DNA of 52,672 nt, taken from Oceanospirillaceae bacterium. GTDB lineage: Bacteria; Pseudomonadota; Gammaproteobacteria; Pseudomonadales; Balneatricaceae. The translations under genes were made by a program, and so were the position numbers. A model generated the notes under the pieces. That model had not been told where the DNA came from. It worked only from the letters and a program-made list of their open reading frames with translations, and ran no database searches. Within the stretch, counting starts at the first letter, position 1, and each line of letters begins with the position of its first letter. The stretch covers positions 1 to 52,672 of the forward strand of contig JABXIM010000031.1 in the NCBI GenBank assembly GCA_013373085.1, in the 5' to 3' direction. Positions 1 to 8,314 of this stretch are shown here, piece by piece.

Positions 1-692
1 AAGCCACGTATTCTCTGGGCTTTAGCCCCATCTCACTGGGCTCACTCGACCCCCACAATCAAACTAACGATCGGATTCTGTGATTTCGGCACCTACCAGT
101 GCGGAGAGTCGCGAAGATTGCTTGTCCGAGAGCTTCTTGGTAACGTGAATTCTCATAAATTCAGACAACTCATTGGTTATTAAAGACTTTTGTCGACTGC
201 ATCAGCATGTTAAACACAACCGGAGCGAAGCCCTGCGCGATCTGCGGACTGCTCAGAATCTGCATCATCTGATTCTGGAAACTGTACCGCCATCGACCTG
301 GCTCGAGGCTGCCAGCCGATGCCGGAGTATGTGCCCACATGAACCTCGGCAAACGATGTCCGGACCGGATGCAACCATATGGTGATGCCAGAGGGAACTG
401 AACGACTCGCCTGGCAACGTCCCGTGCTTTTAGCGCCGCATTTGGGTCTCCCGTTATGTGGGCAACGGCGATAGCGCCCTCGTGGAGCAGGTTTATTTCC
501 TCGGCAACCAGCTGCGGTAGTCGCACCCAGCGGTATCACCTGGACCTAGATTCTTCGAGTCTAGGTCCAGGTGATAAAAAACTCCGAGAGAGAGCTGAGG
601 GGCAAAGACAGGTTTTGGTTTAGCGAAGAGTCACTGAACAGATGAGGATTCAGCCTTTAGACCCCGCATCTTCCACGCTGCTGTAAACAGGC
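1..692. other. Sparse left-end region without a confident gene
   Basis: No convincing coding sequence is visible here. A minus-strand open frame at 170-526 with a GTG start encodes 118 residues, but it has no clear Shine-Dalgarno sequence, no recognisable motif, and competes with another minus-strand frame over 210-539. It may be a degraded gene. The only clear structure is the perfect inverted repeat at 535-575, listed separately. Confidence 0.5.
535..575. repeat. Perfect 16-bp inverted repeat with 9-nt centre
   Basis: The arm ATCACCTGGACCTAGA (535-550) is exactly complementary to TCTAGGTCCAGGTGAT (560-575), with the centre TTCTTCGAG between them. The run of A residues follows the right arm on the plus strand and no T-run follows the stem in either direction, so it does not have the form of an intrinsic terminator. 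It could be a protein-binding or recombination site, or a remnant of a mobile element end. The repeat itself is read directly; its role is unknown. Confidence 0.85.
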
Positions 693-1277
693 TCAAGTTC
701 GGAATTGGTCCACCAGCTCACCCTCAACGTTATAGCACTTGGTAACCCGCGCAAAATGAAAGCGGATATCGCAAGCCTCGGCCACGAATTCGCCACCGCA
801 ACCTGGATGGAAAAAACCGGTGCGCTTGGAGCCCTGGTACAAGAAACTGTCACCTATCTTCAGGCTGTAGTCACCGTCGAATTGTCGAATGTTTCGACTC
901 CCGCAAGTTAGGCAAGCTTCATTACCCCGCCGCTTCCCGATCAGCTCCAACCTGCGAATTAACGCGTCACGTTGAGCCTCTTGCTGCCGTCTGTTGCTGC
1001 GATATGCCGGTTTCAGACGAGTCAGCAACCGCGTAGTCAAGGTACTACGGTATTGACTCAGTTCGGCATTGAGGCTGCAGATATCCTTACTGACCTGATC
1101 GTCATCGTCGAAACTCTCGACCGCTCTCAGGTTGTCGCAGGACTCGCACCAGCCCAGTGTACATTGCACAGGTATCTCGAGGTCGCCATCGCGGTATATA
1201 CGATGACTGTATAACTGAAGGGTCGTACTCGTGGTCGCACACTTCTCACAGTTCAGATTGATGTGTGGTACAGACAT
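693..1277 (-). CDS. Cysteine-rich zinc-ribbon-like hypothetical protein
   Basis: Encodes 194 residues if started at the ATG at 1277, which has a GAGGA six bases upstream. An in-frame ATG at 1346 would add 23 residues with no better signal. No family is recognised. The N-terminus carries CEKC (10-13) and then C39, C44 and C47 in a CxxxxCxxC arrangement. A basic, probably helical linker follows (about 70-118), and then CLTC (122-125), HPGC (157-160) and C169. The pattern suggests two treble-clef or zinc-ribbon modules joined by a helical segment, as in proteins that bind nucleic acid or other proteins. That function is inference only. It stands alone, and the 16-bp inverted repeat lies 117 bases beyond its stop. 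Confidence 0.6.
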   Translation of the reverse strand: MSVPHINLNCEKCATTSTTLQLYSHRIYRDGDLEIPVQCTLGWCESCDNLRAVESFDDDDQVSKDICSLNAELSQYRSTLTTRLLTRLKPAYRSNRRQQEAQRDALIRRLELIGKRRGNEACLTCGSRNIRQFDGDYSLKIGDSFLYQGSKRTGFFHPGCGGEFVAEACDIRFHFARVTKCYNVEGELVDQFRT

Positions 1278-1536
1278 CCTCGATCCTCGCAGTAGACGGA
1301 TGAACAGAATACATTGCCTGACCCGGATGAACACCTGGTTTGGCATACAAGCCTTTGGGCTTTCGTATGATCGCCTGCTCTCTTTTTAAATCAGAATCTT
1401 AGGTACGAAAGTTGGAATTGCTGAAAAGTCGTGTGTGGGTGAGATAACCGGTTTTTTCGATAGCGTAACACCGCCACAGCGCAGTCGTTAGGCTGTTACA
1501 ATAGCGCCCGATTCAACCGACCGGATATCGACGACG

Positions 1537-2676
1537 ATGCGCATCCTGTTACTGTCCGCCTACGATGCGGCCAGTCACCGCAACTGGCACAATGGGCTGG
1601 TCGCCCGGTTTCCGGAGCATGACTGGACGGTACTGACCCTGCCGGCGCGCTATTTCGCCTGGCGAATGCGCGGTAACAGCCTGAGCTGGGCGTTCGGCGA
1701 ACGGGACACCCTGTCAGGTCCGTACGATCTGGTGATCGCCACCTCGATGACCGACCTGTCAGCTCTGCGTGGCCTGGTACCCAGCCTCGCCACTACGCCA
1801 ACACTGGTGTATTTCCATGAAAACCAGTTCGCCTACCCGATCTCCGGTCGCGAGACGAACAGCGTAGAGCCGCAAGTGCTCAATCTCTACACGGCGCTGT
1901 GCGCCGACCGGATACTGTTCAATAGCGCCTTCAACCGCGACAGCCTGATTCACGGTGTCCGCCAGTTGCTGAAGAAATTGCCCGACCAGGTGCCGGACGG
2001 ACTGCCGGAGCGCATCGCGGAACGCGCCCTGGTGGTGCCGGTGCCGTTGGCTGACGAGCACTTCGAACCGCCCGCCAGCATTGCACCGCAGCATCGCTGG
2101 CATGACATCGGCAACGCAGGGCCCGTCCGCATTGTCTGGGCCGCCCGCTGGGAATTCGACAAGGGGCCGGACCGACTGCTGGCCGTGTTGCAAGAGCTGG
2201 AGCGGCGCGGACTGGATTACCGGCTGGCGATACTGGGGGAGCGCTTCAGGCGCGCGCCGGCGGAGTTCGACAGTATTGCCGCGGAATTCAGCCATCGGCT
2301 GGACCAGTTCGGTTACGCGGCCAGCAAGGCAGAATACCGCGCCTGGCTGAACGGCGGCGATATCGTGCTGTCCACCGCGACCCACGAGTTCCAGGGCCTG
2401 TCGGTGCTCGAGGCGGTCGCCGCCGGCTGCATTCCGGTATTGCCGGACCGTCAGGCCTACCCGGAGCTGTTCGATGCACAATATCTGTATCGGGACTGCG
2501 GTGCCGATATCAGGCGGGAGGCCTGCGCTGCCGCCGATATCCTGATTCGGCACGCCCGGCGAAAGCGTGAGCAAGGTGTCAGAGCGCCGGCAGTGGATCG
2601 ATTCGGCTGGGCATGTCTCAAGGAACGCTACGCCAGCGCGATCGATCAGGTGGCGGGCAACAGTCATTGGCTATGA
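1537..2676 (+). CDS. tRNA-queuosine alpha-mannosyltransferase-like glycosyltransferase (DUF3524)
   Basis: A 379-residue GT-B glycosyltransferase. The N-terminal half (about 1-170) starts MRILLLSAYDAASHRNWH and contains VYFHENQFAYP (about 90-100), which is the DUF3524 signature shared with human GTDC1/QTMAN, an enzyme that mannosylates queuosine in tRNA-Asp. The C-terminal half has the nucleotide-sugar-binding region, including an SVLEAVAAGCIPVLP motif typical of GT4-like enzymes. The likely role is cytoplasmic transfer of mannose from GDP-mannose to queuosine-tRNA; this rests on family resemblance, because bacterial members are mostly uncharacterised. The ATG start at 1537 is the first residue of the conserved domain. 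It is monocistronic, with non-coding sequence on both sides. Confidence 0.8.
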   Translation: MRILLLSAYDAASHRNWHNGLVARFPEHDWTVLTLPARYFAWRMRGNSLSWAFGERDTLSGPYDLVIATSMTDLSALRGLVPSLATTPTLVYFHENQFAYPISGRETNSVEPQVLNLYTALCADRILFNSAFNRDSLIHGVRQLLKKLPDQVPDGLPERIAERALVVPVPLADEHFEPPASIAPQHRWHDIGNAGPVRIVWAARWEFDKGPDRLLAVLQELERRGLDYRLAILGERFRRAPAEFDSIAAEFSHRLDQFGYAASKAEYRAWLNGGDIVLSTATHEFQGLSVLEAVAAGCIPVLPDRQAYPELFDAQYLYRDCGADIRREACAAADILIRHARRKREQGVRAPAVDRFGWACLKERYASAIDQVAGNSHWL

Positions 2677-3470
2677 CGTGCTTCGAGGGGACTGTAGCCG
2701 CTGCAGAGCATGCTGTACGGTGGCCTTCGATACGCCCTGCTGCCCACACAGGGTCCGAATCGACGGAAGACGCCCGCCCTTCCGTCAGCGCTGATCAACC
2801 AGAGACAGCTGCAATCAGTGCTTCATTTGTAGATAACGGTATAAAACCTTAATCTGTCCCTATTGTTTATATTTTTCATACCTGATCCTATTTCAATCAC
2901 CAAGGTAAGCTGCGTCCAGTTTCACACTTGCGGAAAGCTGCCATGGAAAAAAACGACGTTGTGCAATACGGTCGGGGGTGATCTGGGGCTTCTCCGACAC
3001 CACAGGGATGCTGGTCGAGGTCCGTCGCGATCGCGGCGCTCTATTCAACCGTCTCCATCCGTCTCGATGCCCGCACTGTGTGCGATAATGATCGCGTCAA
3101 GGTCGAAGGCTTCGCCGAAACTCGTCAATATACTGCGCCTATGCTCGATATCGGTACCGCAAACCCGATACGGCAGCCAGGAGGCGTCGTGCTCGGCAAG
3201 ATCGATGGTATCGAGGCCGAACAGTTCGAACCGGCCCGGTCCGTCCACTGATACCCCGACCTGCGTGTGCTCGAGCATAGGCGCAGTATATTGACGATCA
3301 ACTTCCAGGGCCGGCAGGCCGCGGCAACCAGAGAAACGACATTTCTGACCCGGAGCAGATACCGCTGCGGGCTCTCGGTCGCACCACGCGACAATAAACA
3401 CACTGAAACAATCTACTCTGAAAAGCTGGAGCTATCCTATTAAACGGGCAGCAACAAGGAGCGAGGATCC
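2677..3470. other. Non-coding or decayed stretch with a long inverted repeat
   Basis: About 790 bases with no credible gene. Short open frames exist on both strands (for example minus 3045-3401 and plus 2863-3294), but none has a ribosome-binding site and recognisable protein character together. Coding-like segments change frame, for example a plus-strand segment around 3030-3110. This is compatible with a decayed gene. A perfect 27-bp inverted repeat lies inside and is listed separately. Confidence 0.5.
3122..3297. repeat. Perfect 27-bp inverted repeat flanking a 122-bp segment
   Basis: The 27 bases at 3122-3148 recur exactly, reverse-complemented, at 3271-3297, with 122 bases between the arms. 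The core of each arm is TATACTGCGCCTATGCTCGA or its complement. In one frame the left arm on the plus strand and the right arm on the minus strand both read RQYTAPML, so each arm sits in an open frame entering the central segment. The geometry matches an invertible segment or an inverted duplication. No recombinase gene is visible in the window. The repeat is certain; the function is not. Confidence 0.85.
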
Positions 3471-3764
3471 ATGAACCATCAACCTCAATTTGTAGTCATC
3501 GACGCCAATGACAAGTTCGTGCTGGTCAGAGATGAACACCCGGGGCACCAGCACGAGCACGAGCATGCCCGCGTGACGGAAGATCCGGAGAGCGTTATTC
3601 GAAGTCTCGATACCCAGTTCCCGGGCGGTCTGAAGGGGCGTCGCGTGTATTGCCGCAACGATGACGGAGGCTTTGATCAATTAGTGCACTATTTTGGCGA
3701 GTTTACCCAGCTCTCACATTGCAGCAGTGACCAAAGCCGTTTTCTTGCCACCTTCTGCCGTTAA
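3471..3764 (+). CDS. Small His-rich hypothetical protein
   Basis: Encodes 97 residues, starting at an ATG with AAGGAG (3456-3461) at good spacing. No family is recognised. The N-terminal third is acidic and contains a histidine-rich run HPGHQHEHEHARV (about 24-36) that could bind a divalent metal; the remainder looks soluble, with no signal peptide or membrane segment. The C-terminal part (FLATFCR) is less convincing, so the gene could have been shortened by a frameshift. It lies alone upstream of dksA with an intervening non-coding stretch. Coding status rests on the strong ribosome-binding site and the composition. Confidence 0.5.
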   Translation: MNHQPQFVVIDANDKFVLVRDEHPGHQHEHEHARVTEDPESVIRSLDTQFPGGLKGRRVYCRNDDGGFDQLVHYFGEFTQLSHCSSDQSRFLATFCR

Positions 3765-3921
3765 GCGCCTCGGACAAGCCGTCGTGCGCGTTGAATACAG
3801 CCGGAACCGGCTGCAGAGCGTCAATTGGCCAGGGAAGTTGGTACTCGGTGTGGCATCTGTCACATATTTCTGGTAGCTTCGCCGACCACTTTAAAAAAGA
3901 ACCATAAAACAGTGGGTTACC

Positions 3922-4353
3922 ATGCTCGAAAACGCGAATCAGATCAGTGACATCAGCTTTGCACCCTACGTACAGGGCGAGAACGAAGAATACATGAGCG
4001 ACCTGCAGTTAGCTCATTTCAGACAGATCCTGCTGAAATGGCGCCAGGCACTGCAGCAAGACATCAGTGACACCGTGGGTCACCTGCAGCAAGAGCCGAT
4101 GAACCATGCCGACCCGCTGGACCGGGCCACGCAGCAGGAAGAGATGACTCTCGAACTGCGGACGCGGGATCGGGAAAGCAAGTTGATCCGCAAGATAGAC
4201 CAGACCCTCGAGCGGATCCGCGAAGACGATTACGGCTACTGCGATACCTGCGGTATCGAGATTGGCGTACGTCGACTTGAAGCGCGGCCGACCGCGAACC
4301 TGTGTGTGGACTGCAAGAGCATCGCCGAGATCAAGGAGCGTGTTCAACGCTGA
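3922..4353 (+). CDS. dksA: RNA polymerase-binding transcription factor DksA
   Basis: A 143-residue DksA, close to the usual 151. It binds the secondary channel of RNA polymerase and with ppGpp tunes rRNA and amino-acid promoters during the stringent response. The coiled-coil region covers about 30-105, with the tip motif DPLDRAT (64-70) carrying the two functional aspartates, D64 and D67. The zinc finger is CDTCG (107-111) with CVDC (128-131), so this is the four-cysteine zinc form rather than the zinc-independent DksA2 type. A GC-rich hairpin at 4380-4399 follows and may end its transcript. Confidence 0.95.
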   Translation: MLENANQISDISFAPYVQGENEEYMSDLQLAHFRQILLKWRQALQQDISDTVGHLQQEPMNHADPLDRATQQEEMTLELRTRDRESKLIRKIDQTLERIREDDYGYCDTCGIEIGVRRLEARPTANLCVDCKSIAEIKERVQR

Positions 4354-4379
4354 TATCTCCGGCGGTCACCTCTCCTCCA

Positions 4380-4399
4380 GCCGGTCCCTGCGGACCGGC
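4380..4399 (+). terminator. Hairpin downstream of dksA
   Basis: GCCGGTCC pairs perfectly with GGACCGGC across a CTGC tetraloop, 27 bases after the dksA stop. No run of T follows, so this is at best a weak intrinsic terminator or a 3'-end-stabilising hairpin. Confidence 0.45.
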
Positions 4400-4529
4400 A
4401 GCCTTGCCATATACCGCCCCCCGTGGAAAGCACCCAATCTGCCTCCGAATAAGGCCTCCCGGTGCTGGGCAGATTTCACGATAGCTATTAGAATCGCTCT
4501 TTTTCCAATGACGTTGGAGCGATAGCCGC

Positions 4530-5249
4530 ATGGGCAGAGCCTATCAGAACCGCAAAGAATCGATGGCCAAAACCTCTGATATGAAGGCGAAGGTCTACAG
4601 CCGTTATGGCCGGGAGATCTACGTAACCGCCAAGTCCGGCGGCACCGACCCCGCCGGCAACCTGGCTCTGCGTGGCCTGATCGAGCGTGCCAAAAAGGAT
4701 CAGGTACCGACTCACGTGATCGACAAGGCGCTCGAGAAGGCCAAGGGCGGCGCCGGCGAGGATTACACCCCGGCGCGCTACGAAGGCTACGGCCCGGGCG
4801 GCTGCATGGCCATCATCGAGTGCCTGACCGACAACCCCAACCGTACCTTCGGTGACGTACGGCAGGCCTTCACCAAGACCAAGAGCAAAATCGGCACCCC
4901 CGGCAGCGTCAGCCACATGTTCGATCACTCGGCGATCTTCGTTTTCAAATATGACGACGAGGAAGCGGTGCTTGAAGCGCTGATGGAAGCGGATGTCGAC
5001 GTAACGGATATCGAGAACGAGGACGGCGTCCTTACGGTATTCGCCCCCAATACCGACTATTTCAAGGCCAAGACCGCGCTGCAGGACCTGTGTGGCGAGA
5101 TCGACTTCGAGGTTGACGAAATCCAGTTCATTCCCCACAGCTACACGACCGTCAGCGGCGACGATGCCGCCCAGTTCGACCGGTTCCTGGCGATGCTGAA
5201 CGACCTGGATGACGTTCAGCAGGTGTACCACAACGTCGAACAGGCCTGA
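4530..5249 (+). CDS. yeeN: YebC/PmpR family protein, YeeN type
   Basis: A 239-residue member of the YebC/TACO1 family, proteins linked to translation of difficult (for example proline-rich) sequences and also described as DNA-binding regulators. The N-terminus [23 protein letters not shown] and the segments [12 protein letters not shown] and [17 protein letters not shown] mark it as the YeeN branch rather than YebC, whose start is MAGHSKW. The three family domains are intact and the length is normal. The ATG at 4530 has GGAGCGA upstream. It lies between dksA and a convergent LysR gene, and a stem at 5275-5295 follows the stop. Confidence 0.88.
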   Translation: MGRAYQNRKESMAKTSDMKAKVYSRYGREIYVTAKSGGTDPAGNLALRGLIERAKKDQVPTHVIDKALEKAKGGAGEDYTPARYEGYGPGGCMAIIECLTDNPNRTFGDVRQAFTKTKSKIGTPGSVSHMFDHSAIFVFKYDDEEAVLEALMEADVDVTDIENEDGVLTVFAPNTDYFKAKTALQDLCGEIDFEVDEIQFIPHSYTTVSGDDAAQFDRFLAMLNDLDDVQQVYHNVEQA

Positions 5250-5274
5250 TCACGACGGCTTGCCGCCATTGCCG

Positions 5275-5295
5275 AGCCCGGACCCGTTCCGGGCT
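5275..5295. terminator. Hairpin between convergent yeeN and LysR gene
   Basis: AGCCCGGA (5275-5282) pairs perfectly with TCCGGGCT (5288-5295) across five bases. It sits between two convergent stops, where a bidirectional terminator is expected, but there is no T-run, so the call rests on position and stem. Confidence 0.45.
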
Positions 5296-5342
5296 TCGGG
5301 CGTCCTGGGCAGCTGATCGCTGATCCCGAAAAGTATCCGGGG

Positions 5343-6296
5343 TCAACCCAAATCCGGCTCCTGCCAGCTTCGCCCCACCGGCATCCCGCTATCGAAGCCA
5401 TCCCAGTAGGGCGGATCGCCGAAATACCCGTCCATAAAGTCGATAAAACAGCGCACCTTGCTGGCCAGTAGCTGCCTGTGCGCGTACACCGCGTACAACC
5501 CCAGCGGCTCCGGCTCGTAGTCGGGGAGGATTTGCTTCAGCTTCCCCTCGGCGATCGCGGCTCCGGCGATAAAGGTTGGCTGGATCGCGATACCGGCACC
5601 TTCTATCGCAGCCTGTATCAACACGTCGCCGTTGTTACTCACCAGATCGGCGCCTTTTTCCGGGACGTCGGTCCCGAGCTCCTGGAATATCGCCATACCT
5701 TCGCCGCTTTCCATGTAGCTGTAACGTAGGTAACGATGCTGGCGCAGCTGCTCCGGACGGGTCGGGGTCCCGTGCCTGGCCAGGTAGCCGGGCGAGGCAC
5801 AGGTGACCAGTCGTACCGGAGCCACGCGTTTGGCGGTCAGGGACGAATCCTTGAGGTGGCCGATGCGCAGCGCAATGTCGAAGCCCTCCTCCACGATATC
5901 GACCTTGCGGTCGTTCAATTGCAAATCGATACCGACCGCCGGATGGGCGCGCTGGAAGTCGCAGAGCAGCGGCGCGAGATGGCGGCTGGCAAAGGACACG
6001 GGGGCGCTTATGCGCAGTCGTCCCCGGGCGCCGGCATGCAGATCATCGAGCTGATTCTCGAGATCGTCAATATCGTCCAGCAGCTGTTGCGCGCGTTGAT
6101 AGTAGCGAGTACCGGCTTCTGTGAGGTGGAGTCTTCGCGTCGTGCGATTGAGCAGGCGCACGCCCAGACGCTGCTCCAGCTGCGACACATATTTACTGAC
6201 CAGCTGCGGCGACATATCCAGCCGTGCGGCGGCGCCTGTAAAGCTGCCGGCGGCCACTACGGTAACGAAGGCGCGCATGGTATCGAGCCGGTCCAC
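5343..6296 (-). CDS. LysR-family transcriptional regulator
   Basis: Encodes 317 residues from a GTG at 6296, which has GGGAG seven bases upstream and starts the protein at MDRLDTMRAF; the longer frame to 6359 adds residues foreign to the family. The N-terminal winged helix-turn-helix (about 1-60, with GSFTGAAARLDMSPQLVSKYV) is followed by the usual LysR effector-binding domain (about 90-295). It is divergent from doxX and the dioxygenase gene, a common arrangement in which the LysR protein controls the neighbours in response to an aromatic or redox-active compound. The target is inferred from position only; the effector is unknown. Confidence 0.9.
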   Translation of the reverse strand: MDRLDTMRAFVTVVAAGSFTGAAARLDMSPQLVSKYVSQLEQRLGVRLLNRTTRRLHLTEAGTRYYQRAQQLLDDIDDLENQLDDLHAGARGRLRISAPVSFASRHLAPLLCDFQRAHPAVGIDLQLNDRKVDIVEEGFDIALRIGHLKDSSLTAKRVAPVRLVTCASPGYLARHGTPTRPEQLRQHRYLRYSYMESGEGMAIFQELGTDVPEKGADLVSNNGDVLIQAAIEGAGIAIQPTFIAGAAIAEGKLKQILPDYEPEPLGLYAVYAHRQLLASKVRCFIDFMDGYFGDPPYWDGFDSGMPVGRSWQEPDLG

Positions 6297-6445
6297 GGTA
6301 TGACTCCCCAACTGAACGCTATTAGCAATGCAATGTTGATAATCACGCAATAGTAGCACTCTTAGTCTTTTTAATTGGAGATAGTAGAGTCAACCCTTAC
6401 CTGATACTGCAATGCACCTTCACACTGGATTAGCGAGAGAACCGT

Positions 6446-6937
6446 ATGAAATTCCAAATCGCACAAAGATTGTTCAGCTCCACCGGCGGATACGCGTCAC
6501 TGGCACTGAGAGTACCTGTCGGTGCGATACTGGCGGCACATGGCGCGCAAAAGCTGTTTGGCTGGTTTGGGGGCTACGGCCTGGAAGGCACCGGCCAGTG
6601 GATGGCCAGCATAGGCCTGCAGCCGGGCTTCCTGATGGCTCTGCTGGCCGGCAGTGCGGAATTCTTTGGCGGCCTCGCGCTACTGTTTGGCCTGCTGACC
6701 CGCCCGGCCGCCGTTGTCACCGCCTTTACCATGCTCGTAGCGATATTCAGCGTGCATTTCAGCAATGGGCTGTTCATGTCCAACAACGGTTACGAGTATG
6801 CCTTGAGCCTGTTTGCCGTTACGCTGGCACTGGGCGTTCAGGGTGGTGGGCGCCTTGCGCTGGATAACCTGCTGCTGACGCATTTCGCCGGCGCAGGCCG
6901 GGCGACGGGCGCGGTGATCCGCAATTCGGTTGCCTGA
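6446..6937 (+). CDS. DoxX family membrane protein
   Basis: A 163-residue DoxX-like inner-membrane protein with about four hydrophobic segments (near 18-38, 60-85, 88-108 and 120-138). The motifs RVPVGAILAAHGAQKLFGWFGG and LLAGSAEFFGGLALLFGL are typical. DoxX proteins act in thiosulfate or quinone oxidation or as membrane parts of oxidoreductive stress systems; the exact role of this branch is unsettled. Starting at the ATG at 6446, it is the first gene of a presumed doxX-dioxygenase operon divergent from the LysR regulator. A perfect 11-bp hairpin separates it from the dioxygenase gene. Confidence 0.85.
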   Translation: MKFQIAQRLFSSTGGYASLALRVPVGAILAAHGAQKLFGWFGGYGLEGTGQWMASIGLQPGFLMALLAGSAEFFGGLALLFGLLTRPAAVVTAFTMLVAIFSVHFSNGLFMSNNGYEYALSLFAVTLALGVQGGGRLALDNLLLTHFAGAGRATGAVIRNSVA

Positions 6938-6974
6938 GCAGTCACTTCCGGGCAGCCGTCCAGGAATGATTCGA

Positions 6975-7003
6975 CGACAGGCTGATTGGGTGTCAGCCTG
7001 TCG
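6975..7003 (+). promoter_or_regulatory. Perfect 11-bp hairpin between doxX and dioxygenase
   Basis: CGACAGGCTGA (6975-6985) pairs exactly with TCAGCCTGTCG (6993-7003) over a seven-base loop, ending 27 bases before the dioxygenase ATG at 7031. No T-run follows. It may stabilise the upstream mRNA, act as a partial terminator, or shape expression of the second gene. Confidence 0.6.
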
Positions 7004-7030
7004 CAATAAATGGTTGGACAGATTTCCGAC

Positions 7031-7843
7031 ATGAGTCAAACGAACGACATACTCTTTCTGTCGCATGGTGGTGGGCCGATGCCGCTGCTGGGCGATCCGG
7101 GCCATCAGCAGATGGTGACCTGTCTGCAGTCATTCGCGGCCATGCTTCGCAAGCCATCGGCAATCCTGGTCATCAGTGCGCACTGGGAGGCGCCCGTCGC
7201 GACCGTTACGTCAGGCGCCAGCCCCGGGCTGATCTACGACTATTACGGCTTTCCGCCCGAATCCTACGAGATCCAGTACCCCTGCCCCGGCGATCCCGCG
7301 CTGGCGCGCGAGGTTTTCGCGGCGCTCAGGCAGGCCGGCATCCCCGTCCAGCAGGACGCGCAGCGCGGTTTCGACCATGGCGTCTTCGTTCCGCTCAAAC
7401 TGATGTACCCTGAGGCCGATATTCCCTGCGTGCAACTGTCGCTACTGAACAGCCTCGATGCGGCTGCACACCTGGCGATTGGCCGTGCGCTCCAGGCGCT
7501 GAAACGCGAAAACCTGCTGGTGATCGGCTCCGGCTTCTCGTTTCACAACATGCGGGCGTTTTTTGCACCCGATACCCCGGAGATTCGCGCCAAAAATCAG
7601 GGGTTCGAGGACTGGCTCCTCGATACCTGCGCCAATACCGATCTGGAGGAATCCGAACGAACCCGTCGTTTCTTAAACTGGGACGAAGCACCCGCAGCCC
7701 GTTTCTGTCATCCGAGAGAGGAGCACCTGCTGCCGCTGCATGTCTGTTATGGTCTGGCTGGCCGCGCCTGCGACGAGCATGTATCCGCCACCATCCTGAA
7801 CAAGCAATCAGGCATGTTTTACTGGTCCGCTTCCGAACAATAA
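7031..7843 (+). CDS. Class III extradiol dioxygenase, DODA/YgiD type
   Basis: Encodes 270 residues from the ATG at 7031 (MSQTNDILFLSHGGG); an upstream ATG at 7010 lies in the region after the hairpin and is less likely. It is a LigB-superfamily, non-haem iron or zinc extradiol ring-cleavage enzyme of the 4,5-DOPA dioxygenase group. The putative metal ligands are present: H12 (SHGGGPMPLLGD), H51 (ISAHWEAP), with further conserved histidines H116 (RGFDHGVFVPLKLMYP) and H172 (SGFSFHNM). Expected substrates are catechol-type aromatics; the physiological one is unknown. Pairing with DoxX and a divergent LysR regulator is common and suggests detoxification of aromatic or quinone compounds. Confidence 0.88.
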   Translation: MSQTNDILFLSHGGGPMPLLGDPGHQQMVTCLQSFAAMLRKPSAILVISAHWEAPVATVTSGASPGLIYDYYGFPPESYEIQYPCPGDPALAREVFAALRQAGIPVQQDAQRGFDHGVFVPLKLMYPEADIPCVQLSLLNSLDAAAHLAIGRALQALKRENLLVIGSGFSFHNMRAFFAPDTPEIRAKNQGFEDWLLDTCANTDLEESERTRRFLNWDEAPAARFCHPREEHLLPLHVCYGLAGRACDEHVSATILNKQSGMFYWSASEQ

Positions 7844-8314
7844 TCCCCTGCGGTACGACTGTTTTCCCAATACCGGCGCGGGTATCTGCATAGCAGGCTC
7901 TGTGCGCCTGTCGCTGCTTCCCGCCACTCTCCCTGGTAACGCCATCCCAGTGACAGCGGATTGCCAATGACTGCTGTGTACGAATTACCGCACAGAGCTG
8001 TAAGCGCCTGCTGACAATAAATGTCCGGCTATTCGGACAAATCAGAACTGGCAATCCCAGCCTAGTTGAACAATTCAAAAGCCAATCAACGGGTTTTCGC
8101 TTCTGGTCCGGCTCATGCATTACCTATAGGCAAAGAGCAATAACAACACGTCTTTGCCATGATTCCTGTTCCCGATAACGCGACAGCTAACAGCTGCTTT
8201 CTTGACAGCGGTCGCGTCAATTCTTCCCAAATACCGAACCCCCAAGCGGGGCCTGCGACCGGTATGCAACGAAGCCGGTCGTGTTACCCCTCTGTCGTAA
8301 AAACGGAGCTGAGA
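7844..8314. other. Intergenic region ahead of a small secreted peptide gene
   Basis: No credible gene on either strand. A short stem TGTCCG/CGGACA lies near 8022-8040. A TTGACA-like hexamer at 8202-8207 is a possible -35 element for the downstream small gene, but no good -10 is seen at proper spacing. Confidence 0.4.

Noticed and set aside
535-575. 16-bp inverted repeat considered as an intrinsic terminator
   Set aside because: No run of T follows the stem in either direction; the A-run is on the wrong side.
1759-2667. Long minus-strand open frame antisense to the glycosyltransferase gene
   Set aside because: It lacks recognisable domains and a ribosome-binding site; the plus strand encodes a clear DUF3524 enzyme. 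High GC leaves the opposite frame open by chance.
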